From Bimastos eiseni (lineage: Eukaryota; Annelida; Clitellata; Crassiclitellata; Lumbricidae), in contig OY365808.1 of the NCBI GenBank assembly GCA_959347315.1, positions 58,587,535-58,651,534 of the forward strand: DNA of 64,000 nucleotides. Reading direction: 5' to 3'. Of the stretch, positions 37,605-47,541 are shown piece by piece. Within the stretch, counting starts at the first letter, position 1. Every line of letters begins with the position of its first letter. The notes under the pieces are model-generated. The model saw only the letters and a program-made list of their open reading frames with translations. It ran no database searches and had not been told where the DNA came from. The translations under genes were made by a program, and so were the position numbers.

Positions 37605-37906
37605 GTTGGAAGCAGTGTTGGGCACGAGACCAAAACCTCGAGACCAATATCGAGAGGTCCAAGACCAAGAAAGAGACCGGGTGGTCCGAGATCAAGACCA
37701 AGACCGAGGGTCCGAGACCAAAACCAAAACCAAGACCAAGACTGATATTAATTTTTTTATAAACAGTTCAATTTATTAAGACACTAAAACGGAATAACAC
37801 GCTTAAAACATTAATTTTAATGCTGAAGCATAATCTTAATAATAGTCCAGAAAACAGTTTTACCGGCCAGTTTGAACTTTTGCTGGGTCAGGCCGGCTTC
37901 GGCCTG

Positions 37907-38094
37907 AGTAGTAGGAAATCCCGCTATCTGGCGCATTTGACCATAATATTGGTCAATTCGCTACCAAAACGTATATGTAACCTATAACTAGGTTACAAAA
38001 ACCAATTCAAACACAAACCTAAGACCTAGGTTAAACATCAACCAATACGTCTAATAGGTCCGGGGAATTTCCAATAGTTTCGATGATGAGTCAC
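37907..38094 (+). repeat. Polinton left terminal inverted repeat
   Basis: Pairs with 49799-49986. The inner part (GGGAATTTCCAATAGTTTC, GATGAGTCA) is repeated once more in diverged form at 38095-38185, a partial tandem duplication not seen at the right end. Confidence 0.95.
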
Positions 38095-38228
38095 AATTCA
38101 TGCACAAACCAAAGCCCTAGGCCAAAATGTCCACCAATAGGTCAAAGTCACGGGAATTTCCAATAGTTTCAATGATGAGTCAGCAGTTTCGATGATCAGT
38201 TTAAAAAAAATTCTCTCACATATATAAA

Positions 38229-39958
38229 ATGAATGAAAATATTTTCTCACAGCAGCTTAAAGGAATGTCATCCCAATATAAAATGGAATACTCGAAGAAG
38301 ACTGTGATCGAATTAAGAAAAAGTGCGAAACATAAAGGTATGGTTGGTTATACGAGACTCAGTAAAGCAGATTTGATTAGTAAAATTGAAGCCAATGTGC
38401 CCAACACACTCATCACCTCATATTTTACGAGACGGCCACAGCTATCAAGGGCTTCACGAAACAATACACTACCGAAGGAGCAAACGGAATTGACGCCATA
38501 TCTTGTTTTAACATCATTCAAACACAATTGATAGACCTGTTGACAAGAAATCGACAGACTAAGGTCAATTTTATCCTCACCTGTTCAATGGAGCGCGTTG
38601 ACATGAAATCTGGTTAAGTTGTTTTCAGAGGTATACCATTCCGCTCAATAACTGAAGTGGTTTTAGACTCTGCTGATACCAGTGAAATTTATAACAATGC
38701 TAAAGATAAAATCCTGGAATCAATGGGTGCCTTCCAGATGCGTGGTAGTAACTGGAGGTTCAGAGCAGATGTAAAGCTGGATATCAATACGGTTGTTTAT
38801 AAACCGTTGAAGGGTAGTTCTTGCATTCAACTACCGAAATGTTTAGCGAGTAAAAAGGGTATTATCAATATGAAGAACGAAGACGAAGAATGCTTCAAGT
38901 GGTGTGACGAGAGCTTTAAATCCTGTTGATAGAGATTCAGAAAGAATCACGAAAGAATTAAAAATACAGTCTGAGAAACTTGATTGGTCCAGCATTGAAT
39001 TCCCAGTCGCAGCGGATGCTAACGTGATAAGTAAGTTTGAGAGAAATAATAATATTAGTATTAATGTTTTTGGTCATGAGAAAGATGTTTACCTATTCCC
39101 ACTATATTTATCGAAGCACGAGAGCGATATCAGTGTAGACCTATTACTCATTTCTGACGAACAAAAGAAGCATTATTGTTGGATAAAGAATTTCAGCAGA
39201 CTGATGGCGGTTCATAACGCAAACTCATACACTTCGATGCACTATTGTAAAAAATGTTTGATAGGATATGAAAAGCTAGAGTCATTAAAAAAAACCCGAG
39301 TACTCTTCCCAACACGCCGCTCAAAAGATAGAACTTCCAGAACCAGGAACTATGTTGAATTTCAAAAATTATTATCGAAAGATGAGAGTTCCCTTTGTCG
39401 TGTTCGCAGATTTTGAATCTTTCATAAAGCCTATAGACACCTGTCAACCAGATCCCAACATGTCTTACACCAACAGATATCAAAAACACGTGCCAAGTTC
39501 TTTCTGCTATTATATAAAATGTTTTGACGATGACCTATAAGTAGAAGTAGGTTCGACACTAGCGACTTTCCTAAAGACCATCCCTCTGGTATAGAAACTA
39601 AAAAGGTCAACAAAAAGGTCATTGGCATGTTCAAAGATGAAGCAGCTGGTAAACAGATCGAAGAGTTTGTAGGTTTAAGATCGAAACTGTGTTCGTACAA
39701 GATGGCTGGAGTAGACCACAAGAAATGTAAAGGTGTCAGGAAAATGTCGTTAAGAAATTAATCACTCACGAAGATTACAAAGACTGCCTTTACACAAAGA
39801 GAGAACAATGGATAAAGATGAATGTCATTCGGTCACATCTTCACGATATCTACACCGACGAGGTCAACATAGTAGCGCTCTCAGCGGAAGATGATAAACG
39901 AGTGATTCAGCAAGATGGTATGCACACTTTAGCATATGGACATTATTCACTAATATAA
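38229..39958 (+). pseudogene. Polinton protein-primed DNA polymerase B, core deleted
   Basis: Starts at ATG 38229 behind TATATAAA. In order: a short SAP/Rho-N-like helix region (LRKSAKHKG, YTRLSKADLISKIE) to 38531; the conserved N-terminal region from 38657 (MKNEDEECFKWC) with a frameshift near 38925; a Cys/His knuckle (YCWIKNFSRL, then HYCKKCLIGYEKLES); and the exonuclease I motif VFADFESF near 39400. Directly after 39540 the frame resumes in the extreme C-terminal region (FKDEAAGKQIEEFVG, then HEDYKDCLY and MHTLAYGHY, reaching 39958). The palm-domain motifs that should lie between are absent, so an internal deletion has removed the polymerase active site. Several stops and shifts add to this. 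It is non-functional. Confidence 0.9.
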
Positions 39959-39959
39959 A

Positions 39960-40387
39960 ATGAACACTAGACTAATCGATGTCGAAGGCGTAATGCTACC
40001 TAATATTGCTTTGTCGAACGTTGATCTAATCGAAGCGGCGAGGAAACTAAATATATAAATAATTTCAGAGGAGCTTTTCTAAGAGACGAGTTGCCGAAGA
40101 GGCCGAGAGCGAACGAGTGCGGCATCCTTAATCTAGACGATTCTGACGGTAAAGGAACACATTGGACGTGTTGGATCAAGCGCGCCAATGATAAAATTTA
40201 TTTCGACAGCTACGGACTTCCTCTTCCTACTGAATTAATAAATTATCTACAAAGGCCGCTATTCTACAACAGCGGACGAATACAACCAGACGGCCAAGTG
40301 TTTTGTGGTCATTTATGTTTGTATGTATTGAAGGAGACGATCAACGATGGATGTAAATTTCAAGAAGTCGTAAACGAACTGTATTAA
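39960..40387 (+). pseudogene. Polinton adenain-type cysteine protease, one frameshift
   Basis: Starts at ATG 39960 directly behind TAATATAAA, 2 bases after the polymerase stop. The first 33 codons end at a stop near 40058; similarity continues in another frame as RGAFLRDELPK. Catalytic blocks of adenovirus-type maturation protease follow: the His in GTHWTCWI, the acidic site in YFDSYG, and the Cys in FCGHLCLYVL. The family cleaves capsid precursors in virus-like relatives. The single shift inactivates the N-terminus; the catalytic part is open from 40070 to the stop at 40387. Confidence 0.9.
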
Positions 40388-40408
40388 ATAGTAATATATA
40401 TAAATAAG

Positions 40409-41618
40409 ATGCCTGTTGATAAATTTGGACGAACTGATACTGGATCGACTCAAAGAATAGCTTCTGGAGGTGTTACTCTATCTCAAGCGAGTAATACATT
40501 TCTAAAAAGAAATGGAACAAACGCAATGGAGGGTGATTTAAATATGAATGGTCACTCGATAAAAGGTTTACCGACTAACATTCATCCACCAGTCATCGCC
40601 AGCCAGGCTGCGAGCTTTGGCCAAGTTGAAACCTTAGTCAATCAGGCGATAACGAATAATTCTGCCACCGATTACCTAAGAGCATTCTTGACAGCGGCAC
40701 CAATCATGACTTCTGATGTGACGATAATAAACGGTTTAACTTACGTAGCTAGTGCTAGCGATTATTACAGCGTGCCTGGGCAAGACTTCGGTCCATGGAG
40801 GGCTTTTCAAAACGCTTCTCACTACCCCGACATTTGGGTCTCTGAAACAAACGCAAATGTTTGGATTCAGATGAAGATCCCCATTCCTTTGTCAATGTCG
40901 GGATTTTACATCATTGCTGGCCGTTCTTATCGCAAAGAAATTACTAGTTGGAAAGTTCAAGCTAGTAACGATGGAATAGTATTTACAGATATTCTAGCCC
41001 CTCGAACGGATGTCATCCGATTTAGAATTTTGAGAGAGTTTACATTTCCCGCTTCGTCTAATTACGCGCATTGGAGATTTCATGTTATATCCACGAGTCG
41101 TGGTACCGAACACGCCATCGTCTGCATGCTACAGTGGAAGCCAACGCAGTGTGAGTTCACGCGAGGAAGAAAATGTCCAGTCGGTTACGTGCCGAGATTA
41201 ACTTCGGACACTAGTAGTTCTGGTTTTCAAGTGACCTTCGGTCCTGTATTTGCGAATAACAAAGCCTTTCATGTCTTTAAAGACGATGGAGAATGGGTGT
41301 CTAACGAAAGCACTAACCCTAAAATAGCAACGTGGATATCTATCAAGTGCCCAACAGTAGTAAGAATCTGGAAGATCGGTTGAGGGGAGGAATAAAAACA
41401 CAGAAAGGATATCCCACTGGATGATAACAGCGTACAATTATGAAGAAGAAGGGATTATTATTTACGCGCCGCCTAATAACACTTATTTAGGAAATACTTA
41501 GCAAGAATTCTTAATCGATTCAGTTGGAAAATATCTGAACTATAGGTTAGATTGCTTACAGGCTGAACCGGGTTAGCCAGGATTAAGCGTGATGCAGTTA
41601 TTCGTGTATGATGACTAA
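40409..41618 (+). pseudogene. Polinton fibre-like protein with discoidin-like domains
   Basis: Starts at ATG 40409 behind TATATAAATAAG. Residues 1-75 have a short fibre/tail-type motif (MEGDLNMNGHSIKGLP) of the kind seen at the base of trimeric attachment fibres. The next part resembles an F5/8-type C (galactose-binding) fold (FGPWRAFQN, WIQMKIP, WKVQASNDG), and a second similar domain follows (GEWVSNESTNP, WISIKCPTVVRIWKI). The long open frame ends at TGA 41383; after a one-base shift the second domain continues (NTERISHWMITAYNYE) through two in-frame TAGs to a final TAA at 41618. Role inferred: host attachment or a virion surface protein. The next minus-strand gene ends at about 41622, so the two converge. 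Confidence 0.65.
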
Positions 41619-41621
41619 GAT

Positions 41622-42330
41622 TTTCAATGAGAAACATGATTGAAAATTTAAACCGCGAGTTCAACAGCATTATTGTCTCCGGATACCACGATACACGACG
41701 TGATGTAACCCGGTTCCGTTTCTATCTTCGTTTTTGTAAAAGTAAATGTCTTGTTCTCTTTATTCGATTGCAGCTTGTCGTGAATGGGCATATCCCACAT
41801 CCCCTAGAATACGCTCATGTAATATTCCGTCTCATCCGGGGAAAATACAGTAATCAGGTAGAAATAGCCGTCTGAACCGTACAGATATTGCTTCGTTTTA
41901 ACCGTGTAAACTACGTCTTCTTCCAAAGTTTCGAAATCTAAAAATTTGCGAGTACCCATTTTTATTAGCCAGGATAAAACTCTATGTCAATATCTTAATC
42001 TCGTATCTATTTCTCCATACTTTACCGTTGGAACAACGTATCTTATTCGCACCGATTTTTAGCGCCATACTCGCCTTGTACAACGACGGGTAGACGACTG
42101 TTTCGTTCGTGTCGGTATCTAAAATCTCTACGCGTGTGGGATTATTTCGAATCGTTTTTAGATGCTCGTACTAGGGAGACACAGCCTTTTTCTCCTTCAC
42201 CGGCGCCTTCAGTTCTGATTCCAGTAAAATATCCTTCTCAACTAATATTCTTAACAATTCTGGTTTGTTCATATAACTCGGCTTTATTCCATTTTTCCTT
42301 TAATAGCGACATCATTTGTGGGAGTTTCAT
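41622..42330 (-). pseudogene. Polinton gene downstream of capsid, unknown, broken
   Basis: ATG 42330 follows TATTATAAAAAC and opens MKLPQMMSLLKEKWNKAE. The frame stops after 30 codons, and traces continue in shifting frames: GAGEGEKGCVSLVRASK, then VEILDTDTNETVVYPSLYKA (vaguely like a NUMOD1 helix-turn-helix repeat), GSDGYFYLITVFSPDETEYY and GYITSCIVVSGDNNAVELAV. I do not recognise the family with confidence. It lies 27 bases after the major capsid gene in the same direction. Confidence 0.5.
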
Positions 42331-42356
42331 GTTTTTATAATAGAAAAATATTTTCT

Positions 42357-43635
42357 TTAATATGCAACGCTCATCGTCTGACCGTCTGATTGGAAGTTTA
42401 GCAATTTTTATCTGAAATGACAACTGCATTAGCTACCGTTTCAAGAGGCACCGCATCATTGAAAGTAACCTTGATCTGGATGTCTACGACAGATTATAGT
42501 AACCGCTCGGATTGCTTACTCACATCGAAAACAAATAGCGGATGTAAATCTTTGTAATCAGCCGGCGAGATGTTGCTCTGAGTCACGAGTTGGTTCATTC
42601 TATAGAATTTTTCGCTAAAGGTCGCCGCATCTCTGTAAGCTCTCGAAAACTGCTGATTCGGGAATGATAGGTTGTAATCGACTGCTGGGTATCTTTCTTG
42701 GTTCATCATCACATACATGTTTTTGATATCGCAATGATCGAAAATTGATGGATTAGCTTCTTGATTGTCACTTCGATTCGTTTGAAATCCAACGATAATA
42801 TACCTCGGTTTTTCTGGAGCTGTCTTTACGCTAAGTCGCCAAATAAATGTTGTAGATCGAGTAACCGCTAAGGTATCGCATTGATGAGCTCGATAGGCTA
42901 CTGGTAGAGTAGCTTTTGATGCGATCGTATCATGCAGCCGCGCTCTTTCCATGTCGGACGGAATCACATGCGGTACAAACACGAAATTTTATTGATGTTG
43001 ACTTTGCCAGCCGCTGCAGCGGCCAACCTGAAGACGGCGTCGTCGTCGTATTTGCGAACGAGCGTCAAAGTCTGCTTCATACCATAGATGACCTTATCAT
43101 AATCTTCGCAGAATCCAAAAATGTGCTTTAGAGGCACCATGAAGCTAAATGTGCCCTTGGCAGTTGGTTTCTGAATGAGATACGCCTGTCTGATCGCGAA
43201 CCCATATAACAGCAGTCGCGGCCGTGTCTTTTATCCATAATTGGTTAAGTCCTTGTGAGAGCGCGAAGTCGTTGGGATATTTCAGCAACTCTAGCATAGT
43301 TGTGGCTTGTCCCGGATGAAACACGCTATCGATGTCTTGATTCGATAGGGAATACGATATTTGGCTGAAGAGAGATGCACGAGCCCGTTATTGGTAATAG
43401 CCGCAGCATCGGCATTAGCGTAATCTGTTCCATCTGCTTTAGTAAATCTACCTTCGAAAAGCAGGTATGACTCGGAGGGATGGCTGAAAAGATCATGAAG
43501 TTGGATATTTATACGAATTTCCCCAGGGGTGTTAAGATTCGTCCCGCCCTCTGGTTCGTACTCGTGCCATTCGTATCTTTCAACACCCTCATCTATAATA
43601 ATATTTTCAGTAAATCTTAGAATATCTGACTACAT
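42357..43635 (-). pseudogene. Polinton major capsid protein (double jelly-roll type), broken
   Basis: The start ATG at 43635 follows TATAATTATAAAG, but codon 2 is TAG. The N-terminal region is recognisable (RYEWHEYEPEGGTNLN, HPSESYLLFEGRFTKADGT, TNNGLVHL) before frameshifts near 43370-43200. The largest open piece, 42982-42494, holds the characteristic C-terminal blocks KPRYIIVGFQT, DHCDIKNMYVMMN, ERYPAVDYNLSFPNQQF and FVFDVSKQSERL. Similarity ends at 42357 after another shift. This family forms the pseudo-hexagonal capsomers of Polinton virion-like particles. The gene is dead. Confidence 0.85.
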
Positions 43636-43677
43636 CTTTATAATTATAACAAGATTTTAATTTTAAGCCATTTTCAT

Positions 43678-44079
43678 TCAATACCCACGCACTAAATCTT
43701 GGATCGACACGGCGCCGCCGTTACCAGATAGCAAATTATTTATAATCGTATTTCCATCGTAGGATATTAAACTCTTTAACGCGTCCTTGCTCTGTTGGCT
43801 GAGTACGGCTGGTTGCGACGGTGGTGGGTTAAACATCTTTGCCGCTGCTTTATCAACCAATCGCTGTCCTGCATTGATGGCAACGGTCATACCAACATCT
43901 ATAGCTTTTTTTCCTATCTCAGTTGCAGCGTCTTTCCCAGCACTTAATGCAGTTGATGCTGCCTGTCTCGCCGCATTCGAAAATAACATTCTTTTGAAAA
44001 ATCCTGATATCGTATCAAATATTCCAACGCCTCCTACGACGTATCTTTTTGTATATCTTCTTTTAGTTACGACAATCAT
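43678..44079 (-). CDS. Polinton pVI-like small virion protein, intact
   Basis: 133 residues, uninterrupted, ATG at 44079 immediately behind AATTATAAA. It has a basic N-terminus (KRRYTKRYVVGG), an amphipathic segment (GIFDTISGFFKRMLF) and a long Ala-rich helical stretch, then a Pro-containing linker and a short C-terminal block. Order and composition recall adenovirus protein VI and its Polinton counterpart, which lie next to the capsid gene and disrupt endosomal membranes in adenovirus. This assignment is by analogy. Confidence 0.6.
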   Translation of the reverse strand: MIVVTKRRYTKRYVVGGVGIFDTISGFFKRMLFSNAARQAASTALSAGKDAATEIGKKAIDVGMTVAINAGQRLVDKAAAKMFNPPPSQPAVLSQQSKDALKSLISYDGNTIINNLLSGNGGAVSIQDLVRGY

Positions 44080-44080
44080 T

Positions 44081-44644
44081 TTATAATTGTATCATTAAAT
44101 GTTTATACTGCAATACATTTATCGCATTTTGTCGAAGTAACTCATCGCAGATACCTCGTACCTCGTTTCTTAATCCTGTATTTCCCGCTTTGAAGCTAGC
44201 GAATCGAAGAGTTAACATATCCACTAGCGCATTAGGATCTTGCGGAAGAACTACGACTCCCTCGCCTGTTGAGAACTTCCCTTGTCGCGTTGAGAGCTTT
44301 CGTTCGAGCAATGGCTTAATGATTTTTAAATATTTTGCACCTCTCGACGATTTGGGTTTATTCTGATTTTTCGGCATATACAAGACACCCGTCGATTCAA
44401 GAATTTCCCAGTACTCGTCCGGATCGTTTTGATTGTATATCGTCTCTTTTGGTTCCTTCATCGTCAGCAATTCCCATAACCCCGGAGTTCCCTTGTAGGT
44501 GACATTACCCACCATTATATCATCTCCTTTGATCCAGCTTTGGCTGTCACCGATGAAAAACTCCCCATCTTTAGTGTTTATTCCGAAGGTCGTATCCGTC
44601 GACTTTTTGTTCGCGGCGTATTCTTTTAGATATTCAGTCGCCAT
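44081..44644 (-). CDS. Polinton conserved protein (DUF8207-like), intact
   Basis: 187 residues from ATG 44644. Recognisable blocks: NTKDGEFFIGDSQ, YKGTPGLWELLTMKEP, RGAKYLKIIKPLLE. I recall this pattern (GTPGLW, SSRG, K-rich) from Polinton-associated proteins labelled DUF8207; function unknown. The stop abuts the start of the pVI-like gene. No TATAAA directly before the ATG here; the nearest AT-rich box is about 20 bases upstream. Confidence 0.6.
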   Translation of the reverse strand: MATEYLKEYAANKKSTDTTFGINTKDGEFFIGDSQSWIKGDDIMVGNVTYKGTPGLWELLTMKEPKETIYNQNDPDEYWEILESTGVLYMPKNQNKPKSSRGAKYLKIIKPLLERKLSTRQGKFSTGEGVVVLPQDPNALVDMLTLRFASFKAGNTGLRNEVRGICDELLRQNAINVLQYKHLMIQL

Positions 44645-44671
44645 ATCACCTATTCGTAATTTTCTAATATA

Positions 44672-45004
44672 TTAAACTGGATCATCGTCAAACACTTCTA
44701 ATGACGGATACTGCGGGAATTGGATCGCTTTCAACGATGACGATATCGATGCTGGCAACGCTCGAAGCGCTTCAGCTGTTGCCTTAGAGTTCTCTTTTAT
44801 AGTACCTAATTCTTTGGATATTCCAGACTGAGAGTCGATTATCGGTTTGTACGCTTTTGTTAATTCTCGCTGAAGCCCAATGTCCCCTATTTTCTCGGAT
44901 AACGAGACTTGTCTAATCTTTTGCTTCGTCTTGAGAAAGTTCTCAACGATAAAATTTCGCTTAGCTGGGTCTTTGATTTTGAGATTGATTTTTAGAAACG
45001 ACAT
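44672..45004 (-). CDS. Polinton small coiled protein, unknown, intact
   Basis: 110 residues from ATG 45004 (MSFLKINLKIKDP); the frame is open further upstream but that part is AT-rich spacer. Charged, helical, with QRELTKAYKPIIDSQ and an Ala-rich middle, and an acidic end (FDDDPV). A spacer of repeated CGTAAAACATAAAAA-like units (45010-45110) separates it from the next gene. No family recognised. Confidence 0.55.
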   Translation of the reverse strand: MSFLKINLKIKDPAKRNFIVENFLKTKQKIRQVSLSEKIGDIGLQRELTKAYKPIIDSQSGISKELGTIKENSKATAEALRALPASISSSLKAIQFPQYPSLEVFDDDPV

Positions 45005-45114
45005 TTTTAACTTGGAAACATAATATTTAAACGTAAAACATAAAAACGTGAAACATAAAAACGTAAAACGTAAACATATAATGTAAACCGTAACCATAAA
45101 ACGTAAATTTATGT

Positions 45115-45648
45115 TCACTTTGTATTCAATTCGTTTTGCTTAAGGAACGATTGTTTTGTTGCTTCGTCTATGCTGGTTTTGCTTTTACTTCTAACTTCTT
45201 CCTTCATCTCGTTAAATCTCTCGAACTCGCTTAGAATAACAGAATATTCCGAGTCTGAGATATTATTATCATCTAAAGCTTTCGAAACAAGGTCGCTGAT
45301 GGAATTGAGTTTCCCTTCGACTACAGACCTAAACTTTGCATGTTTTTCTTGCCGCAGCGATAATATTCGGCGGACTTGAGCAGATATCAAACACAATGCT
45401 CCAGCTCCTGCGAATAGCGCTACCACAATTGTAGCGGCTGGTACGGCTAAGATGGTACTTAGAAAAGTTACTCATAATACACCGAGTCCAGAAGACGTAA
45501 GGGTTAACAAACCTCCAAACACTTCGACTATTTTAGCACTCTTTTGATATTTTTTACAGATTTCTCTATTTTCGCATTCTCGTAAGATTTCCTGTTGAAT
45601 TTCATATATTTTCTGAAGCCGATAGGTGTTTGCTTTGTTCAATTCCAT
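45115..45648 (-). pseudogene. Polinton membrane-associated protein, one in-frame stop
   Basis: ATG 45648 sits directly behind ATATTATAAA. A charged N-terminal helix (ELNKANTYRLQKIYEIQQEI) leads to a hydrophobic Gly/Ala-rich central segment (VFGGLLTLTSSGLGVL, then AATIVVALFAGAGALCLI), probably a membrane hairpin. A charged coiled tail follows (KHAKFRSVVEGKLNSISD, SDSEYSVILSEFERF). The only break is a TGA near 45472 between the two hydrophobic halves. The family recurs in Polintons; function unknown. Confidence 0.6.
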
Positions 45649-45688
45649 TTTATAATATCGACGAATTTTTAAAAATGGAATTCAAGTT

Positions 45689-46095
45689 TTATTCGTTGAC
45701 GCGGTAATCGACATAACATAATGAGTCTCCTTCGTTTATGGTGACAGTGCCAAGATCTCTAAAATTCTTAACATCGAGTAAAATTTCTTCCGTGACTCCG
45801 GTAACGGTATCGCTTAGCAGGCGGCAACCCGCTTCTATAAATTCCGGATGGAGCAAAACTTTACACGATCCTTTGGTCATTCGAACACCTGAACCTAACG
45901 GTAAAACAAGCGTCTCATGTGAATGAATTGTTATTGTGGATTGAGCAAAAAACTTCCATCTTAAACCGCCCCTTTGTCTTTGCGGTCTATACTTGACATC
46001 TCACATACCTTCACACGCCTTCTCGGTTGTGTTCTCGTAGATTTTTCAACTTTGGGTTTCGTCCACCCCATTTTATGAATCAGATAATAAGACAT
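45689..46095 (-). pseudogene. Polinton small beta protein, possible dUTPase-like fold, one frameshift
   Basis: ATG 46095 follows CCAATATAAA; a second in-frame ATG is at 46071. A basic N-terminus (KVEKSTRTQPRRRVKV) leads to a one-base shift near 45968. The rest is a beta-rich protein ending at 45689: HETLVLPLGSGVRM, HPEFIEAGC, LLDVKNFRDLGTVTINEGDS, LCYVDYRV. The PLGSGV, the N after the central strand and the INEGDSLCYV end resemble the motif spacing of trimeric dUTPase-fold proteins, but the catalytic motifs are not convincing. Confidence 0.45.
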
Positions 46096-46140
46096 TTTAT
46101 ATTGGAATGACTTTTTATTTATGCTGAGATAAGAAAACAG

Positions 46141-46743
46141 CTATACTAACAAACCGAGAAGTGGAATGTTTTTAAACGGTGAATCTGGTCCAAGGATAAG
46201 TCCTTTACCGTTTACGAATCCAGAGCCTGTTTTCAGATAAAGCCCTTCGCCTACACCATCAAGTCCAGAACCTTGCCATGGCTTCAGTTAAAGACCATGC
46301 CCTTGTTGCACTATCTTGTAGCTTTTACCTCAACTATTGAGATATATAGCACTACCCGATCCGGTGACTTTGTCTATGACTTTTGATCCGGCCGCTGCAC
46401 CTATTCCTGTTAATGCGCCCGTTGCAAAGCCTGGTAATACGCTCGATAGCAGAAATTTGCCCGCAGTTGCTAGAAACAGCAAAATGGCGCCGATAAATCA
46501 ACCATCAACTTAGGCATTATGTATCAATTGTGTTTTACTAATTTTGACAGTCGCGCCTTTTCCACCCTGATACGCCTTAGCTATCTTATTAACCTGTGCC
46601 TGGGTAAGAGCTAAAACGTGGGTTCCATTTAAATCGTTGTGCTTTAATCCAATGCTAACGCCGGTTCCCGCTTGTAGAGATCTTTTGATTTTGTCTTTTT
46701 GTTCTTCCGAAATATTAACTTTAACATTTGTGTATCGACTCAT
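46141..46743 (-). pseudogene. Polinton pX-like Gly-rich protein, four in-frame stops
   Basis: ATG 46743 directly behind TATATATAAA. The first 77 codons are open (VKVNISEEQKDKIKRSLQ, LNGTHVLALTQAQVNKI, YQGGKGATVKISKTQ). The same frame then runs on for about 120 more codons through TAA, TGA, TGA and TAA with no shift: a hydrophobic Ala/Gly segment (LPGFATGALTGIGAAAG), Gly-rich repeats (GSGLDGVGEGLYLKTGSG) and the conserved end LGPDSPFKNIPLLGLLV. Such proteins recur in Polintons next to the minor capsid gene. Confidence 0.65.
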
Positions 46744-46744
46744 T

Positions 46745-47539
46745 TTATATATAAAAACTTTGTAGAGGCTCTCTTATATGAAACCTCAGAGCTAATTCCT
46801 CACCTCGTAGACTAATTAGTTGGCCATTTTGGTCTGTGAGAGACGTTTCCATCGTCGAAATCGTGGATAGAGTGATTGGAAGATATATCAAATTCCTAGG
46901 CGTTTCGATAATCTTATAGCCGGGCCTTACATTCGGGAAAAAGGAATAGATTATTATATCAGTCGTCCCGTTGCTATAGGAAGCCCCGATGATATCGCTC
47001 ATTACTCTCAGATTACTGACACTCATTATGTCCACTATGTTCTCCGATTCTTGGTACCCTGCTGAATAACGCCGTCTGTCGAAACTGAGGACTTTCCCGA
47101 TAGAGTTCAACGCCCAAAAATCAACCATGTAATTCTCCGCTATATGTACAACAGTCTTCAACGTATTGCTGTTTGCTTCTATCTTAATATTGTATTCTTC
47201 GTTAACCATATCATAATACTCGTTTTCTTTCATGATTTTCTGGACGTATTCGTTAATGTCTGTAATTTCATAACAACCTTCGGGAATGGTTATAGTGACC
47301 CACATATCTCCACCATTCGGTGAATACGTAAAGTTGTTGTTAGTCGCGTCGATGTTTGGGAATGAAAAATATGTCTCCAGATTGACAAGAGCCATCTCGT
47401 ACTTTTTACCTTTATCGAACTGAATCAACGGACTGAACCTAGTTCTTATTCGCGAACTCTTATCACTCAATAATATGTAAAACGATGACTTTGGCTATGT
47501 GTAACGAGCGGTGTTGTCTGCAATCTTTTGTGATTCCAT
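46745..47539 (-). pseudogene. Polinton minor capsid (penton-like) protein, one in-frame stop
   Basis: ATG 47539 behind TTATATTTTAAAA; a TAG interrupts at codon 15, after which 241+ codons are open. Typical blocks: SSRIRTRFSPLIQFDKGKKY, MALVNLETYFSFPNI, TITIPEGCYEITDINEY, a central ALNSIGKVLSFD, and RPGYKIIETPRNLIYLPI. This is the single jelly-roll minor capsid of Polintons, counterpart of pentons. The single stop is the only visible damage. The ATPase stop lies 3 bases upstream of its ATG. Confidence 0.75.
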
Positions 47540-47541
47540 TT

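Noticed and set aside
41473..41670. Minus-strand small protein near the convergent Polinton junction
   Set aside because: The plus strand here continues the fibre-like gene in frame (QEFLIDSVGKYLNYRL), which explains it better.
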